From assembly GCF_900106045.1 (NCBI RefSeq), contig NZ_LT629802.1, forward strand, positions 4,650,001 through 4,714,000: 64,000 bases of DNA, read 5' to 3'. The notes under the pieces were generated by a model. The model saw nothing but the letters and a program-made list of their open reading frames with translations. It searched no databases and was not told where the DNA came from. Made by a program: the position numbers and the translations under genes. The stretch's first letter is position 1. Each line of letters starts with the position of its first letter. Origin of the DNA: Pseudomonas mucidolens. GTDB lineage: Bacteria > Pseudomonadota > Gammaproteobacteria > Pseudomonadales > Pseudomonadaceae. Of this stretch, positions 1-9,424 are shown piece after piece.

Positions 1-1737
1 TGTAACGACGCTCCCGAGCAGCATCGCGTGCCAGCGGGTATTGAGTGCGAACATTGAGGTCTGCGTGGTTTTTTGCAGCCGTGACAGCACCTCATCCAGT
101 ACGAATTGCCCTAACTGGGTTGACGCCTGAACGGCATGAACATTGGAGTGCAATGTGCTCAGCGTGTCTTTGAGCAGCATCGAGTTACGCGCCTGTGGAT
201 CGGCTGTCGCCACCTGTAGCCTCTCCACCAAACGATCAACACCCTGCTGACCGCCACACCCCAGTGCAACGGCCATGGCCCGGACCAACGGATAACAACG
301 GCCACCGGATTGATCTGCAACCCGCAACAGAAAAAAATCCTGCACTACCAAGCGCTGAAAATCGCTGCCCGCGCGCCGAAAGTCATCGCTGTACAGCTCC
401 ACACGATTCAGAACCTTATGGAGGTACTCGTTATTTGTCTGGGCGATCTCGTAAAGCTCAGCCAGGCTTGTGGTGTGCACCGGCGCCAAGTTCTGACTGG
501 GGGACTCGTCAATGCGCAATACGCCTATCGTTCCCTCTTTGGTCTTGATCTGCTGCCATAACCAAAGATGCTCGACGTCGCGCACTTCTCTCAACAGCGT
601 ATGAAACTGCGCCTTGTAGTACTCATGAGTTAAGTTCAGCTGCCTTATTTTTTCATCATTGATGGCGCTGCTTCGCTGTTTAGAGAGCAGATATTTGTCG
701 GCTATTATTTTGTCGATATCCGCTGCGACTTTAGCCTCCAGCTCTTTTCGCAGGCGAATCCAGGCAGCAATTGCCGGGCTCTCATAGGAGAATCCGCCGC
801 CTATATACAGGCCGTCCGCAACCCCTTCGACCGACACACCAAACTGGGTAGCCGCTTTCTTCAGTCGTTCGTGAACCTGTTTGCGGTAGGCCGCGAATTC
901 AGCCTGGTTATGCTTCACCGTTTGATCGTTGGCGCGATACGTGGAAAGCGCTTGCGCCACGCCACGCCGCTTCAACCGTATGCCGCCTTTACTGTCGCGT
1001 TCAAAATCATGGCGTTGAAGCACCATCTGCCATTCACCCTCGACGTACTGCATGCAAACCACGGCAAGGGCCAAGATGCTGCCCGGTATTCGATAGTCCT
1101 TATAATCGACCGCCATCGCTACATTGTCGTAAAGCAGAGAGCTGTTGGTGCGACCGTCGTGATAAACCCGATAAGTAGTGGGATCAAGATCGGTCACTAT
1201 CACCGAGCAACCTGACAACGCTCCGGTGAAAAGGAAGCGCCCCTCCACCGCCCGTTTTGGAATATCCACATAGGCAGGCATTGCATTAGCTTGGTTGGCG
1301 CCGTTGTAGCCAAGAAAATACGCCGGCACGCTGCTTGGACCGGCGGCGGATGTGTGCTTGCTCAAGTCGATATATTCGACCTCGTACAACTGCGGGCCAA
1401 CCTCCACCAAGCGCGCATGCCCTTGCGCGGGTAGTCTCCCGGGCTTGCCCAGATGTTCGGTACTGAGGGTATTGGATAGGGCAAATTGCGTGGGATCGGC
1501 GGCGAACCGCCGGGTCCCGTCGCTGCTTCCTTGGACGCCGGGCTCCCCCGCCACAGACAGCACGCCACCCTTGATCTCGCGATCCCCTATTGCTTGCGCG
1601 ATCCACGCCAGGTTTTGCACGGCGCATGCCGCGGCTGCAAACGCTTCGGCAACGCCTTTTTGATCGAGGTGTTGATAAGCAAGTTCGGAGCAGCGGTTGT
1701 TGCGATCAAGTGTGCTCTGCGTAGTGCTAACCGCCAT
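1..1737 (-). CDS. Large CNF/BLF1-like putative deamidase toxin (3' end outside window)
   Basis: An open frame starts at ATG 1737 and runs leftward without a stop to base 1, giving at least 579 residues. It is easily missed because no stop codon lies in the window. Residues 172-181 read GALSGCSVIV, with Cys177, followed 16 residues later by His193 in YRVYHDG. This LSGC...H arrangement is the catalytic signature of CNF1 and BLF1, which deamidate a glutamine in Rho GTPases or eIF4A. The region after about residue 260 is largely helical, and a second motif, SGGRCYPLVR (Cys481), recalls cysteine-protease-like toxin modules, but only weakly. No signal peptide or membrane segment is seen. The assignment to a toxin family is inference from motifs; the frame itself is certain. 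A catalytic domain near the N-terminus differs from CNF1, where it is C-terminal. Confidence 0.65.
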   Translation of the reverse strand, partial: MAVSTTQSTLDRNNRCSELAYQHLDQKGVAEAFAAAACAVQNLAWIAQAIGDREIKGGVLSVAGEPGVQGSSDGTRRFAADPTQFALSNTLSTEHLGKPGRLPAQGHARLVEVGPQLYEVEYIDLSKHTSAAGPSSVPAYFLGYNGANQANAMPAYVDIPKRAVEGRFLFTGALSGCSVIVTDLDPTTYRVYHDGRTNSSLLYDNVAMAVDYKDYRIPGSILALAVVCMQYVEGEWQMVLQRHDFERDSKGGIRLKRRGVAQALSTYRANDQTVKHNQAEFAAYRKQVHERLKKAATQFGVSVEGVADGLYIGGGFSYESPAIAAWIRLRKELEAKVAADIDKIIADKYLLSKQRSSAINDEKIRQLNLTHEYYKAQFHTLLREVRDVEHLWLWQQIKTKEGTIGVLRIDESPSQNLAPVHTTSLAELYEIAQTNNEYLHKVLNRVELYSDDFRRAGSDFQRLVVQDFFLLRVADQSGGRCYPLVRAMAVALGCGGQQGVDRLVERLQVATADPQARNSMLLKDTLSTLHSNVHAVQASTQLGQFVLDEVLSRLQKTTQTSMFALNTRWHAMLLGSVVT

Positions 1738-2086
1738 GGTGTGCTATCCGTGAAAGAGATCTGATTATCAGGTCAAGGAATTGAGGTCCTTCAAGGCTGT
1801 AAAGCCTGATGACGTAACCTGAAGGCGCCGGACGGGGGCAAGTGATCAACGCCCACGGCACGGTAAGCTCCACAACGCTCGACGGAGATATAGGTATTTA
1901 TCTCTGCACAGAACTTTCTTGAAAACCAAGCGTTCGACCCGAGCAGGGACGGCGCGCCGAAGCGGCGGGAGAAAACGGGAGTTATCCGCGATAGCGCAGG
2001 AAACCCCTGTAAGAAACCACACCCCGCCGCGCCATCCTCTTCCTAAATTGCCTCCAACTCTCTCTACCGCTCTTTAGCCTGAACCG
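1738..2086. other. Intergenic region upstream of the putative toxin gene
   Basis: These 349 bases lie between the toxin start and the next rightward open frame. They have no convincing gene. The promoter of the leftward toxin gene must lie here or be absent, but I see no clear -35/-10 pair, terminator hairpin or repeat. Confidence 0.4.
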
Positions 2087-2617
2087 TTGTTCAGCGGAGA
2101 CTGGCGCCCCTCACACACGCCTTGGCAAACAGCCGTGAATCTCGAAAGGACTCAATACATCGGCCATTACGGCGTCACGTTTATCGTGATTCGTTTCACG
2201 GTGGTTCCCAGCAACCGGCAGGCACTCGCCACCCTGTGCTTGTTAGAAGCCAATGCATCTGCTCCGGAGGTTCGGCTCCGGCTTTTGAATTTGTACGAAA
2301 AGATGCTCGCTCAAGATCTGCCGTGCATCATGACAGTGGCAATTTCAAAACCACTGTCCAGGAAACAGGCGCAGAGCTTGAACAGCCGCAATAACATCAT
2401 CAAGGAAGTCATTTCAGGCGCAGTTGCAGCCCCAGTCGGGATCATTTCCAGTAAAGCAGAATCAATGGTCGAAAATGCTATCAGCGATTTGATATCCCGC
2501 CGGATCCGCAACTTCCATAACGCCGACGTCATCATCGGCCTAGATGCTCAGGTCCACGGCGGCATCGGGCCTCAACACTCAAGCGTATCAATGCACGTGT
2601 ACTCAAATGAGTCATAG
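2087..2617 (+). CDS. Hypothetical protein, possible toxin-neighbour gene
   Basis: An open frame of 176 codons begins with TTG at 2087; a GTG at 2135 is an alternative. Neither start has a clear Shine-Dalgarno site, so the true start is uncertain. The product has no signal peptide. It is mixed, with a hydrophobic Gly/Ala/Ile stretch around residues 108-120 (ISGAVAAPVG). Its stop overlaps the ATG of the next gene (2607) by 11 bases, which suggests translational coupling. I do not recognise the family. An immunity or accessory role for the divergent toxin gene is possible from position only. Confidence 0.4.
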   Translation: MFSGDWRPSHTPWQTAVNLERTQYIGHYGVTFIVIRFTVVPSNRQALATLCLLEANASAPEVRLRLLNLYEKMLAQDLPCIMTVAISKPLSRKQAQSLNSRNNIIKEVISGAVAAPVGIISSKAESMVENAISDLISRRIRNFHNADVIIGLDAQVHGGIGPQHSSVSMHVYSNES

Positions 2618-3245
2618 TCAGATGCTTTACCTGCAGTCGGCGATATTTTTCGCCGTTTACCTATTGCTGCATTACAAAATAACCGACCGCACGCTGAGAA
2701 AGCGTTTCGCTGTCACGCTCAGCGTAACCGGCTTTATCCTGACACTCTGGCTACCCTACGTGGCCATAATTCTCGGCATTCAACTGCTTCCCCTCGCCCT
2801 GTTCTTGATAGGCTTGGTACTCTTGGTCTCCCGCAAAAAATACCGCCCAAGACGCGACAGCCTCCCACATCCACTCCTGCGTGCACCCACCATGAATCTG
2901 GCCCCCGATTTCCCCGAAGACGCCGCCATGCAGCAGCTCCTGCAACTGCTGCACGAAGAAGTCGGCTTGCCCAAGCACAAAACTATCCGCCTGGACACCT
3001 CGCTCAACTTTGACCTGGGTTGCGACCGCACGGAGGCCAAGCAGTTGATGGAAGCGCTGGAGCAGGACTTTGCTGTCGACCTGAGCGACTATGACGCTTA
3101 TCGTTACTTCAACCCGCCCGTCTTCGACGTGTTCCAGAAACACCGCGCCAAGGGCCGCGGTGAAAAAGTCCCGCTGACCATCGGCATGCTGTATCTGGCC
3201 ATACAGTCCCAGAGCTGGGACACGCAGAAACTGGAAAACACCTGA
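2607..3245 (+). CDS. Membrane-anchored DUF1493-like (acyl-carrier-like) protein
   Basis: The protein is 212 residues. Hydrophobic segments at about residues 6-22 and 36-72 are followed by a basic stop-transfer (SRKKYRPRR). The cytosolic half reads LDTSLNFDLGCDRTEAKQL then VDLSDYDAYRYFNPP. This resembles DUF1493, a small helical family compared with acyl carrier proteins: a conserved acidic 'DL' turn followed by a YF motif. The ATG at 2607 is chosen because it overlaps the upstream stop; earlier in-frame starts would read into the upstream gene. DUF1493 proteins usually lack the membrane part, so this is an anchored variant. The function is unknown. Confidence 0.6.
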   Translation: MSHSQMLYLQSAIFFAVYLLLHYKITDRTLRKRFAVTLSVTGFILTLWLPYVAIILGIQLLPLALFLIGLVLLVSRKKYRPRRDSLPHPLLRAPTMNLAPDFPEDAAMQQLLQLLHEEVGLPKHKTIRLDTSLNFDLGCDRTEAKQLMEALEQDFAVDLSDYDAYRYFNPPVFDVFQKHRAKGRGEKVPLTIGMLYLAIQSQSWDTQKLENT

Positions 3246-3304
3246 CAACAAAGACCGTACATGGACGTATTAATGCCTGCTGTCCCGCACTCGGCCCGGT
3301 CAGC

Positions 3305-3487
3305 ATGCTCTGGTGGGTTTATGTGTACGGGAATACGTCCATTATTGATGGTCTTGAAAGTCAAAGACTGACTGAAAATCCCGTCGCTGAAAAACTGCAC
3401 ACGCTGACCGGCGCTAGCCTGATGAACCTCGGAGGAGGCTCGGCCTTTTCGTGGGCGGCGGCGGTGTTTTTGCTTCAAGTGGGCTGA
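3305..3487 (+). CDS. Small hypothetical protein, 60 aa
   Basis: A short open frame between the DUF1493-like gene and the pckA terminator. It encodes an N-terminal aromatic stretch (MLWWVYVYGN), a charged middle and a C-terminal hydrophobic segment (FSWAAAVFLLQVG), so it could be a small membrane-associated protein. The frame stays open upstream of the ATG and there is no strong ribosome binding site. It could be a fragment of a longer ancestral gene. The reading is tentative. Confidence 0.3.
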   Translation: MLWWVYVYGNTSIIDGLESQRLTENPVAEKLHTLTGASLMNLGGGSAFSWAAAVFLLQVG

Positions 3488-3499
3488 TCCCCCACGCAC

Positions 3500-3527
3500 A
3501 AAAAAGCCGCCCACAAGGGGCGGCTTC
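3500..3527 (-). terminator. Rho-independent terminator of pckA
   Basis: Arms AAGCCGCCC (3504-3512) and GGGCGGCTT (3518-3526) form a GC-rich hairpin. Read leftward it is followed by a T-run (A-run at 3500-3505 on the + strand). It lies 19 bases past the pckA stop and could also stop rightward transcripts. Confidence 0.85.
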
Positions 3528-3545
3528 TTGAACAGCTGCCGACAC

Positions 3546-5087
3546 TTACAACTTCGGACCCGCGGCCTTGATCGCATCGCTCACTTCAAACTTCTTGAAG
3601 TTTTCAACGAACAGACCCGCCAGCGCCTTCGCCGCTTCGTCGTAAGCGGCCTTGTCAGCCCAGGTGTTACGTGGGTTCAACAAGCCGGTCTCAACGCCCG
3701 GCACGTTCAATGGCACGTCCAGGTTGATGGTGTCGAGGTGCTCGGTTTGCGCACCGATCAACGCGCCGCTCTGGATCGCAGCAATCACCGCACGGGTGGT
3801 TGGGATGTTGAAGCGCTTGCCAACGCCGTAGCCGCCGCCGGTCCAGCCCGTGTTGACCAGGTAGACCTTGGAGCCGAAACCACGGATGCGCTTGATCAGC
3901 AGCTCTGCGTATTCGCCTGCCGGACGCGGGAAGAACGGGGCGCCGAAGCAGGTGGAGAACGTCGACTTGATGCCGCTGCCCGAACCCATTTCAGTCGAGC
4001 CCACCAGTGCGGTGTAGCCGGACAGGAAGTGGTAGGCCGCTTGTTCTTCGTTGAGGATCGACACCGGTGGCAGCACGCCAGTCAGGTCGCAGGTCAGGAA
4101 GATAACCGCGTTCGGTTCGCCGCCCAGGTTCTGTTCGGAACGCTTGGCCACGTGCTCCAGCGGGTAAGCGGCACGGCTATTCTGGGTCAGGCTGACATCG
4201 GCGTAATCGGCGTGCTTGGCCTCGTCGATCACGACGTTTTCCAGTACCGCGCCGTGCTTGATGGCTTTCCAGATAACCGGCTCGTTCTTCTCCGACAGGT
4301 CGATGCACTTGGCATAGCAACCGCCTTCGATGTTGAACACTACGCCTTCGCCCCAGCCGTGTTCGTCGTCACCGATCAGGTAACGGCTTTCATCGGCCGA
4401 CAGGGTGGTCTTGCCAGTACCCGACAGACCGAAGAACAAGGTCACGTCGCCCGCTTCGCCGATGTTGGCGGCACAGTGCATCGGCAGCACGTCGACGGCC
4501 GGCAGCAGGAAGTTCTGCACCGAGAACATGGCTTTTTTCATTTCGCCGGCGTAACGCATGCCAGCGATCAGCACTTTCTTCTGCGCAAAGTTGATGATCA
4601 CGCAACCGTCGGAGTTGGTGCCGTCACGTTCTGGAACGCACTCGAAGTTGGCCACGTTGAGGACCTGCCATTCTTCACGGCCAGCCGGGTTGTACTGGGC
4701 AGGATTGATGAACAGGCAACGGCCGAACAGGTTCTGCCAGGCGGTCTGGGTGGTCATCTTCACTGCCAGGTAGTGATCCTGGGCAGCGCCTACATGCACG
4801 TGGGAAACAAAATGCTCTTGCGCGTTGTTGAATGCTTCGACGCGCGCCCACAGCGCGTCAAACTTGTCGGCCGGGAACTTGCGGTTGATCGGGCCCCAGG
4901 CGATAGCAGCCTGGGTCGATGGCTCTTCAACGATGAAACGGTCGACCGGCGAACGACCGGTACGGTGACCGGTACGTACGACCAGCGCGCCAGTATCGGC
5001 AAGCTCGCCTTCACCGCGCTGCAGGGCTTCTTTGACCAGATCGTCAACACTCAGATCGGTGTATACGGCGTTATTGGCTTGCGTCAT
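3546..5087 (-). CDS. pckA: Phosphoenolpyruvate carboxykinase (ATP)
   Basis: The enzyme converts oxaloacetate plus ATP to phosphoenolpyruvate, the first committed step of gluconeogenesis, in the cytosol. The 513-residue protein has the kinase P-loop GLSGTGKTT at residues 220-228, then the acidic metal-binding region GDDEHGW (about 239-245). It also has the N-terminal substrate loop [10 protein letters not shown]. Length matches bacterial ATP-type PEPCK. ATG 5087 is preceded by GGGGAAC. It is monocistronic, ending at its own terminator. The long opposite-strand frame over it is a high-GC shadow. Confidence 0.97.
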   Translation of the reverse strand: MTQANNAVYTDLSVDDLVKEALQRGEGELADTGALVVRTGHRTGRSPVDRFIVEEPSTQAAIAWGPINRKFPADKFDALWARVEAFNNAQEHFVSHVHVGAAQDHYLAVKMTTQTAWQNLFGRCLFINPAQYNPAGREEWQVLNVANFECVPERDGTNSDGCVIINFAQKKVLIAGMRYAGEMKKAMFSVQNFLLPAVDVLPMHCAANIGEAGDVTLFFGLSGTGKTTLSADESRYLIGDDEHGWGEGVVFNIEGGCYAKCIDLSEKNEPVIWKAIKHGAVLENVVIDEAKHADYADVSLTQNSRAAYPLEHVAKRSEQNLGGEPNAVIFLTCDLTGVLPPVSILNEEQAAYHFLSGYTALVGSTEMGSGSGIKSTFSTCFGAPFFPRPAGEYAELLIKRIRGFGSKVYLVNTGWTGGGYGVGKRFNIPTTRAVIAAIQSGALIGAQTEHLDTINLDVPLNVPGVETGLLNPRNTWADKAAYDEAAKALAGLFVENFKKFEVSDAIKAAGPKL

Positions 5088-5266
5088 GAGGTTCCCCGTC
5101 GGCCTATGGCCGAGTGCTCCAAACGTTTTGTAGTAGAAAGTTGCGCACTACTACCGCGAAAAAAGTGGGCCGGATTATGCCAGAAAAGCCCAAAAAAAGT
5201 AGGGCCCTCCCGTCAGAACGCCTCTAATCCGGCATCTGACAGGTAATTTACCTGTGCTTAAACGTT

Positions 5267-6169
5267 TTAGTGGCGGGTGTCAGAGGGGCTGTCGACACCC
5301 GCTCCGGCGAACAATTGAGCGACATCGGCAGTATCGAACAGGTAGCGCTGGTTGCAGAACTGGCAGTCGATTTCGATATGTCCACCGTGTTCCACCACCA
5401 GGTTCTGCGCATCTTCCAGACCCAGACTGACCAGGGCGTTGGCCGAGCGTTCGCGAGAGCAACTGCAATGGAAACGCAGGCTCTGCGCATCGAACAGACG
5501 CACGGCTTCCTCGTGATAGAGGCGGTGCAGGATGGTTTCGTTGTCCAGGCCCAGCAACTCTTCAGCCGTCAGAGTACCAGCGAGGGCAGTGAGGTTGCGC
5601 CAGCTTTCGGCGCGGTCATCGTCGTCCTTGATACGGTCAGCCGGCAATTGCTGCAGCAGCAGGCCACGCGCGCGCTTGCCATCGGCGTTGAGCCAGAAGC
5701 ACGTGTTTACCTGCTGGGACATGACGAAATAGTTGGTGAAGCAGTCGGACAGGGTTTCGCCGTCCAGATCAACAATTCCTTGATAACGCTGGCCTTCGGT
5801 CGGATCGACAGTGAGCGCCAGCACACCGTTGGGCATCAGGTCCGCCAGGCTCGCATCCGCAGCGATCTGGTCGGCTTCGTAACGCGCCAGCCCACGGATT
5901 TCCCGTTCGCTGGAACACTCGATCATGAGCAGAGGAATCGGGCCTTCGGAGCGAGCCTGAAGGATCAGCAAACCATCGAACTTCATCGTGCCGACCAACA
6001 GCGCGGCTGCCGCCATCAACTCACCGAGCAGTTGCGCGACCGGCTCCGGATAGGCGTGTTTGGCGAGGACTTCGGCATAGCTGCGCTCCAGGCCAACGAA
6101 CTCGCCGCGAGTGTCGTTTTCGTCAAAGAGGAAGCGTTGGGTGAAGTCGGTGTCCGGTAAATCAGTCAT
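5267..6169 (-). CDS. hslO: Hsp33 redox-regulated chaperonin
   Basis: Hsp33 is a cytosolic holdase switched on by oxidative unfolding and zinc release. The C-terminus holds the zinc/redox switch: Cys235-x-Cys237 and Cys269-x-x-Cys272, matching the CXC...CXXC pattern of E. coli Hsp33. Length is 300 residues from ATG 6169 (MTDLPDTDF). An in-frame upstream extension to 6307 is rejected because it is Cys-rich, unlike the family N-terminus. It lies between pckA and the Hsp15 gene hslR, a usual Pseudomonas neighbourhood for heat and oxidative stress functions. Confidence 0.95.
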   Translation of the reverse strand: MTDLPDTDFTQRFLFDENDTRGEFVGLERSYAEVLAKHAYPEPVAQLLGELMAAAALLVGTMKFDGLLILQARSEGPIPLLMIECSSEREIRGLARYEADQIAADASLADLMPNGVLALTVDPTEGQRYQGIVDLDGETLSDCFTNYFVMSQQVNTCFWLNADGKRARGLLLQQLPADRIKDDDDRAESWRNLTALAGTLTAEELLGLDNETILHRLYHEEAVRLFDAQSLRFHCSCSRERSANALVSLGLEDAQNLVVEHGGHIEIDCQFCNQRYLFDTADVAQLFAGAGVDSPSDTRH

Positions 6170-6283
6170 AGGTCTGGGTATCTGAGTTGATGACAATGTT
6201 TCTAGAATCATGCTTTCGGCACCATTTTGGTGCGAGCATCTTCCGCAATGGGAAGCGCTAAAAGAGCCAAGAGAACACAGTTT

Positions 6284-6906
6284 ATGAACAATCCGGGTTT
6301 GTTCCAAGCCAAGTGGAACCTCGGGCGGTTGACCCTGTGCAATTTCCTGGCGCTGGGGCTGTTAGGTTTTTGGCTGTGGCCCGCGGGCCAGGTGCTCTGT
6401 GTGATTTTCGACGAGTGGCTGTTTCATCGGCTCAACGATCCGTTGGCCACCAGCCCGACCTGGCTGCATGGATGAGCCGTCGCCAGCCTGCGACCCGTTG
6501 ATGCAATCGTCGGAGTGATCCTGCTGAGGCTGTTGATTCGTGGCAATGGGGTGTTCAAGGCGGTTCAGGTACGCCAGGCGTTCTTCGGCTTCCAGGCCAT
6601 TTTGCTGCTGTTGCTGTTTATCCGCCTGCTGTTTTCCAAACTCGCGGCACACATGGGCTGGCAACACAGCAGCCCGTCGATGGTGATCAGCGGTGCGATT
6701 CAGATGAGTGACGACTTTCCCGGACTGGAAAAAACCTGGGAACTGAAAGACCGCTCCAGCCAGAGTTTCCCCGCTGACCATGCGTCGGTGCTATTGATCT
6801 GGGGGATGTTCATGAGCGTGTTCGCCAAGCGGATCGGGCAGTTTGTGGTGATCTGGGGCCTCGAACTGCTGTTTATGATGCCGCGCCTGGCGGCGGGCGC
6901 ACAGCG
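6284..6906 (+). pseudogene. Broken PAP2-family membrane phosphatase gene
   Basis: From ATG 6284 the frame encodes membrane segments typical of PAP2 (lipid phosphatase) proteins. It hits TGA at 6473-6475, then continues in the same frame (LHG-stop-AVASLRPVDAIVG), so a Trp codon probably mutated to a stop. After the stop come further membrane helices and the second phosphatase motif SFPADHASV. The third motif should read roughly PR...GAHW..D, but the sequence ends as PRLAAGAQ at about 6904. Homology stops there, four bases before the convergent hslR stop, so the 3' end with the catalytic His/Asp is deleted. Two independent lesions make a functional product unlikely. Confidence 0.75.
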
Positions 6907-6907
6907 G

Positions 6908-7315
6908 TTAGTCGTCATTGCCGCTGCCGCGAAACTTGAACAGGTCCCGCCGCTGTTTCTTGCTGGGCTTGCCGTCCGTGCTCATGCCCAGCGCGCCGGC
7001 CTTGCGCAGCGCCGTCGCATTTTCGCGCTTGGCGATGCTGGCTTCGGTTTCGCGGTACAACGTCTGCGCTTCGGGTGCTCCGCGACGTACGATGGATAAC
7101 GCCTGAACCACCACCGTGCGCTCGTCGAACCCGATGCGAATCTGCAACTCGTCACCCACGCGCGGTTCCTTGCCCGGTTTGCAGCGCTCGCCCCGACAAT
7201 GCACCTTGCCACTCTCGATAGCGGCCTTGGCCAAGGCACGGGTCTTGTAGAAGCGCGCCGCCCATAGCCACTTGTCCAGACGGACCTTTTCTTCCTCTTC
7301 GTGCTTCTGCGCCAC
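6908..7315 (-). CDS. hslR: Ribosome-associated heat-shock protein Hsp15 (S4 domain)
   Basis: Hsp15 binds free 50S subunits carrying a nascent chain and helps recycle them. The 135-residue protein starts with an acidic/Lys leader, then the S4 RNA-binding fold VRLDKWLWAARFYKTR, and ends with a basic tail (KPSKKQRRDLFKFRG). The start is GTG 7315 with GAGGAA upstream. The PAP2 pseudogene runs into its 3' end. Confidence 0.93.
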   Translation of the reverse strand: MAQKHEEEEKVRLDKWLWAARFYKTRALAKAAIESGKVHCRGERCKPGKEPRVGDELQIRIGFDERTVVVQALSIVRRGAPEAQTLYRETEASIAKRENATALRKAGALGMSTDGKPSKKQRRDLFKFRGSGNDD

Positions 7316-7431
7316 TTGAATTCCTCACTCTGAAAAATGTCGCAACTTTAACCTTGGAAGCCTTCGACGCATAAACCTTTGGGCTCACCTAAGATACACA
7401 AGGTCAAAACCCGTTCCAGCGAGGATAACCC

Positions 7432-7982
7432 GTGACCGATGTTCCGACTTCACTCACCTCGCCCAACCAAGGTTGCGCGGGTGGCCAGCAAAGTGAGCCG
7501 CAGGGTGTCGAGTTTGCCTTTGCCGACGAACACAATTTCCCGCTGAATCGACTGATTTTTGAAACCCTGGAAAACGAACACATAGATAACTATCGCCATT
7601 TGACGAATATTCTGCGTGAATACCGCGAATTCGGCTTCATGACCGCGATCGATGACTTCGGCGCGGGCCATTCAGGCCTGAATCTGCTGGCCGATTTCCA
7701 ACCTGACCTGATCAAACTCGACATGGCGCTGATTCGCGATGTCGACCGTGATCGTGTTCGGCAGGTGATCGTGCGGGGATTGTCACAATCTGTGAGCAGT
7801 TGGGCGTTACTGTCATCGCCGAAGGCATCGAAAGTGCCGGCGAACGGGACTTTCTATACGACTGTGGAGTATTTCTGATGCAAGGCTATTGGTTCGCCAG
7901 GCCGGCATTCAAAGCTCTGCCCGAGATTGCCGCGCAAGCCTGGGCGACTCATTTTGCGGTTATTGATAGTGAAGACATTTGA
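7432..7982 (+). pseudogene. rimA: Degraded EAL-domain gene at the rimA position
   Basis: The GTG start (7432) has a good GAGGAT site. The N-terminus (GCAGGQQSEPQ) passes directly into FPLNRLIFETLE, so roughly 90 codons of the domain, including the EAL motif itself, are missing. Downstream motifs survive: AIDDFGAGHSGLNLL, DLIKLDM. The frame then breaks near 7776-7780 in a GGGG run; the rest (ICEQLGVTVIAEGIES, LMQGYWFARPAF) is in the +1 frame and ends at 7982. In P. fluorescens SBW25, rimA encodes a c-di-GMP phosphodiesterase upstream of rimB and rimK. Identity with rimA is inferred from position and type. With both a deletion and a frameshift it should be inactive. Confidence 0.75.
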
Positions 7983-8451
7983 TCATTTGACGGTTATCGG
8001 TCTGCGCGAGTGGGTGGCGCTTCCCGATCTGGGGGTCGCGGGCCTGCGCGCGAAGATCGACACTGGTGCCAGCACCTCCAGCCTGCACGCCACCGACATC
8101 GAGCCTTTTGAGCGCGACGGTGAGAAATGGCTGCGTTTCACCGCGCACCTGGGCAGCGTGGTGCAACTGCGTCACCGCCGCTGCGAAGCGCCGCTGGTGA
8201 CGATGAAAACCATTAAAAGCTCCAACGGCCAGGCGCAGGTGCGCTACGTCATCAGCACGACCCTGGCGCTGGGTGATCGAGTGTGGCGGGTGCAATTCAC
8301 TCTGGCCTGCCGAAAAAGCATGCGTTACCGCCTGTTACTAGGCTCCAAAGCCCTGATCGACGGCCAATTGGTGGTCAATCCCGGGCTCAAGTACGTTCAA
8401 GACAAGCCGGTGTTCCCGGTCTCTACTATTGCTGCCACAGGTGTTGCATGA
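7969..8451 (+). CDS. rimB: RimB-like retropepsin-type protease
   Basis: Family: PF05618, once called ATP-dependent zinc protease, with a retropepsin-like fold. The motif [14 protein letters not shown] near residues 24-37 carries the Asp-Thr-Gly of aspartic proteases. Length is 160 residues from GTG 7969, which overlaps the end of the broken EAL gene. The stop overlaps the rimK ATG (ATGA at 8448), showing translational coupling. In SBW25 RimB acts together with RimK on glutamate-tailed ribosomal protein S6. Confidence 0.85.
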   Translation: MKTFDHLTVIGLREWVALPDLGVAGLRAKIDTGASTSSLHATDIEPFERDGEKWLRFTAHLGSVVQLRHRRCEAPLVTMKTIKSSNGQAQVRYVISTTLALGDRVWRVQFTLACRKSMRYRLLLGSKALIDGQLVVNPGLKYVQDKPVFPVSTIAATGVA

Positions 8452-9353
8452 AGATCGCTGTGCTGTCGCGAAATCCGCGTCTGTATTCCACCCGCCGCCT
8501 GGTCGAAGCCGGCACCGAACGTGGCCACGAGATGGTGGTGATCGATACGTTGCGTGCCTATATGAACATTGCCAGTCATAAGCCGCAGATCCACTACCGG
8601 GGCAAACCCCTCGAAGGCTTCGATGCGGTGATCCCGCGCATCGGTGCTTCGGTGACGTTCTACGGCTGCGCGGTGCTGCGCCAGTTTGAAATGATGGGCG
8701 TGTTTCCCCTCAACGAATCGGTAGCCATTGCCCGTTCCCGGGATAAGTTGCGCTCCCTGCAACTGCTGTCACGCCGCGGTATCGGTTTGCCGGTCACCGG
8801 GTTTGCCCACTCCCCTGACGACATTCCCGACCTGATCGAGATGGTCAACGGCGCACCGTTGGTTATCAAGGTACTGGAAGGCACACAAGGCATCGGCGTG
8901 GTGCTATGTGAAACAGCCACGGCGGCGGAATCGGTGATCGAGGCGTTCATGGGCCTCAAGCAGAACATCATGGTCCAGGAATACATCAAGGAAGCCGGCG
9001 GCGCCGATATCCGTTGCCTGGTGGTGGGTGACAAGGTGATTGCAGCCATGAAGCGCCAGGCCAAGCCCGGTGAGTTTCGCTCCAACCTGCATCGCGGTGG
9101 TAGCGCCAGCCTGATCAAGATCACGCCGGAAGAACGCATGACTGCCCTGCGAGCAGCCAAGGTGATGGGCCTGAGCGTCGCGGGCGTGGATATCCTGCGT
9201 TCGAATCATGGGCCATTGGTGATGGAAGTGAACTCGTCACCGGGCCTGGAAGGGATTGAAACCACCACCGGCAAGGACGTGGCGGGGATCATCATTCAGC
9301 ATCTTGAGAAAAACGGTGGACCGAACATGACTCGGACCAAGGGGAAGGGTTAG
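8448..9353 (+). CDS. rimK: Ribosomal protein S6 glutamate ligase RimK
   Basis: RimK is an ATP-grasp ligase that adds glutamates to the C-terminus of ribosomal protein S6 (RpsF) and so alters the ribosome and proteome. The 301-residue protein has the N-terminal domain ([18 protein letters not shown]) and the ATP-grasp core ([37 protein letters not shown]). The metal-binding end reads [17 protein letters not shown] 8448 overlaps the rimB stop. Its c-di-GMP-linked partner rimA is broken here. Confidence 0.96.
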   Translation: MKIAVLSRNPRLYSTRRLVEAGTERGHEMVVIDTLRAYMNIASHKPQIHYRGKPLEGFDAVIPRIGASVTFYGCAVLRQFEMMGVFPLNESVAIARSRDKLRSLQLLSRRGIGLPVTGFAHSPDDIPDLIEMVNGAPLVIKVLEGTQGIGVVLCETATAAESVIEAFMGLKQNIMVQEYIKEAGGADIRCLVVGDKVIAAMKRQAKPGEFRSNLHRGGSASLIKITPEERMTALRAAKVMGLSVAGVDILRSNHGPLVMEVNSSPGLEGIETTTGKDVAGIIIQHLEKNGGPNMTRTKGKG

Positions 9354-9364
9354 GAAGGCAGTTA

Positions 9365-9410
9365 CAAGCTGCAAGAAAGAGCTAAACAATATGCTTTTTC
9401 TTGCAGCTTG
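9365..9410. terminator. Bidirectional terminator between rimK and envZ
   Basis: Arms CAAGCTGCAAGAAA (9365-9378) and TTTCTTGCAGCTTG (9397-9410) are perfectly complementary. A T-run (9395-9399) lies on one arm and an A-run on the other. It lies between two convergent genes and can serve both. Confidence 0.8.
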
Positions 9411-9424
9411 CAGCCTATTACCAC

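Noticed and set aside
3528..5246. A 572-codon rightward open frame opposite pckA
   Set aside because: It mirrors pckA on the other strand; the product has no recognisable domain, and such long antisense frames are common over high-GC genes. pckA has all family motifs.
5267..6307. A longer Hsp33 starting at 6307
   Set aside because: The extra 46 residues are Cys-rich and unlike the family; ATG 6169 gives the standard N-terminus.
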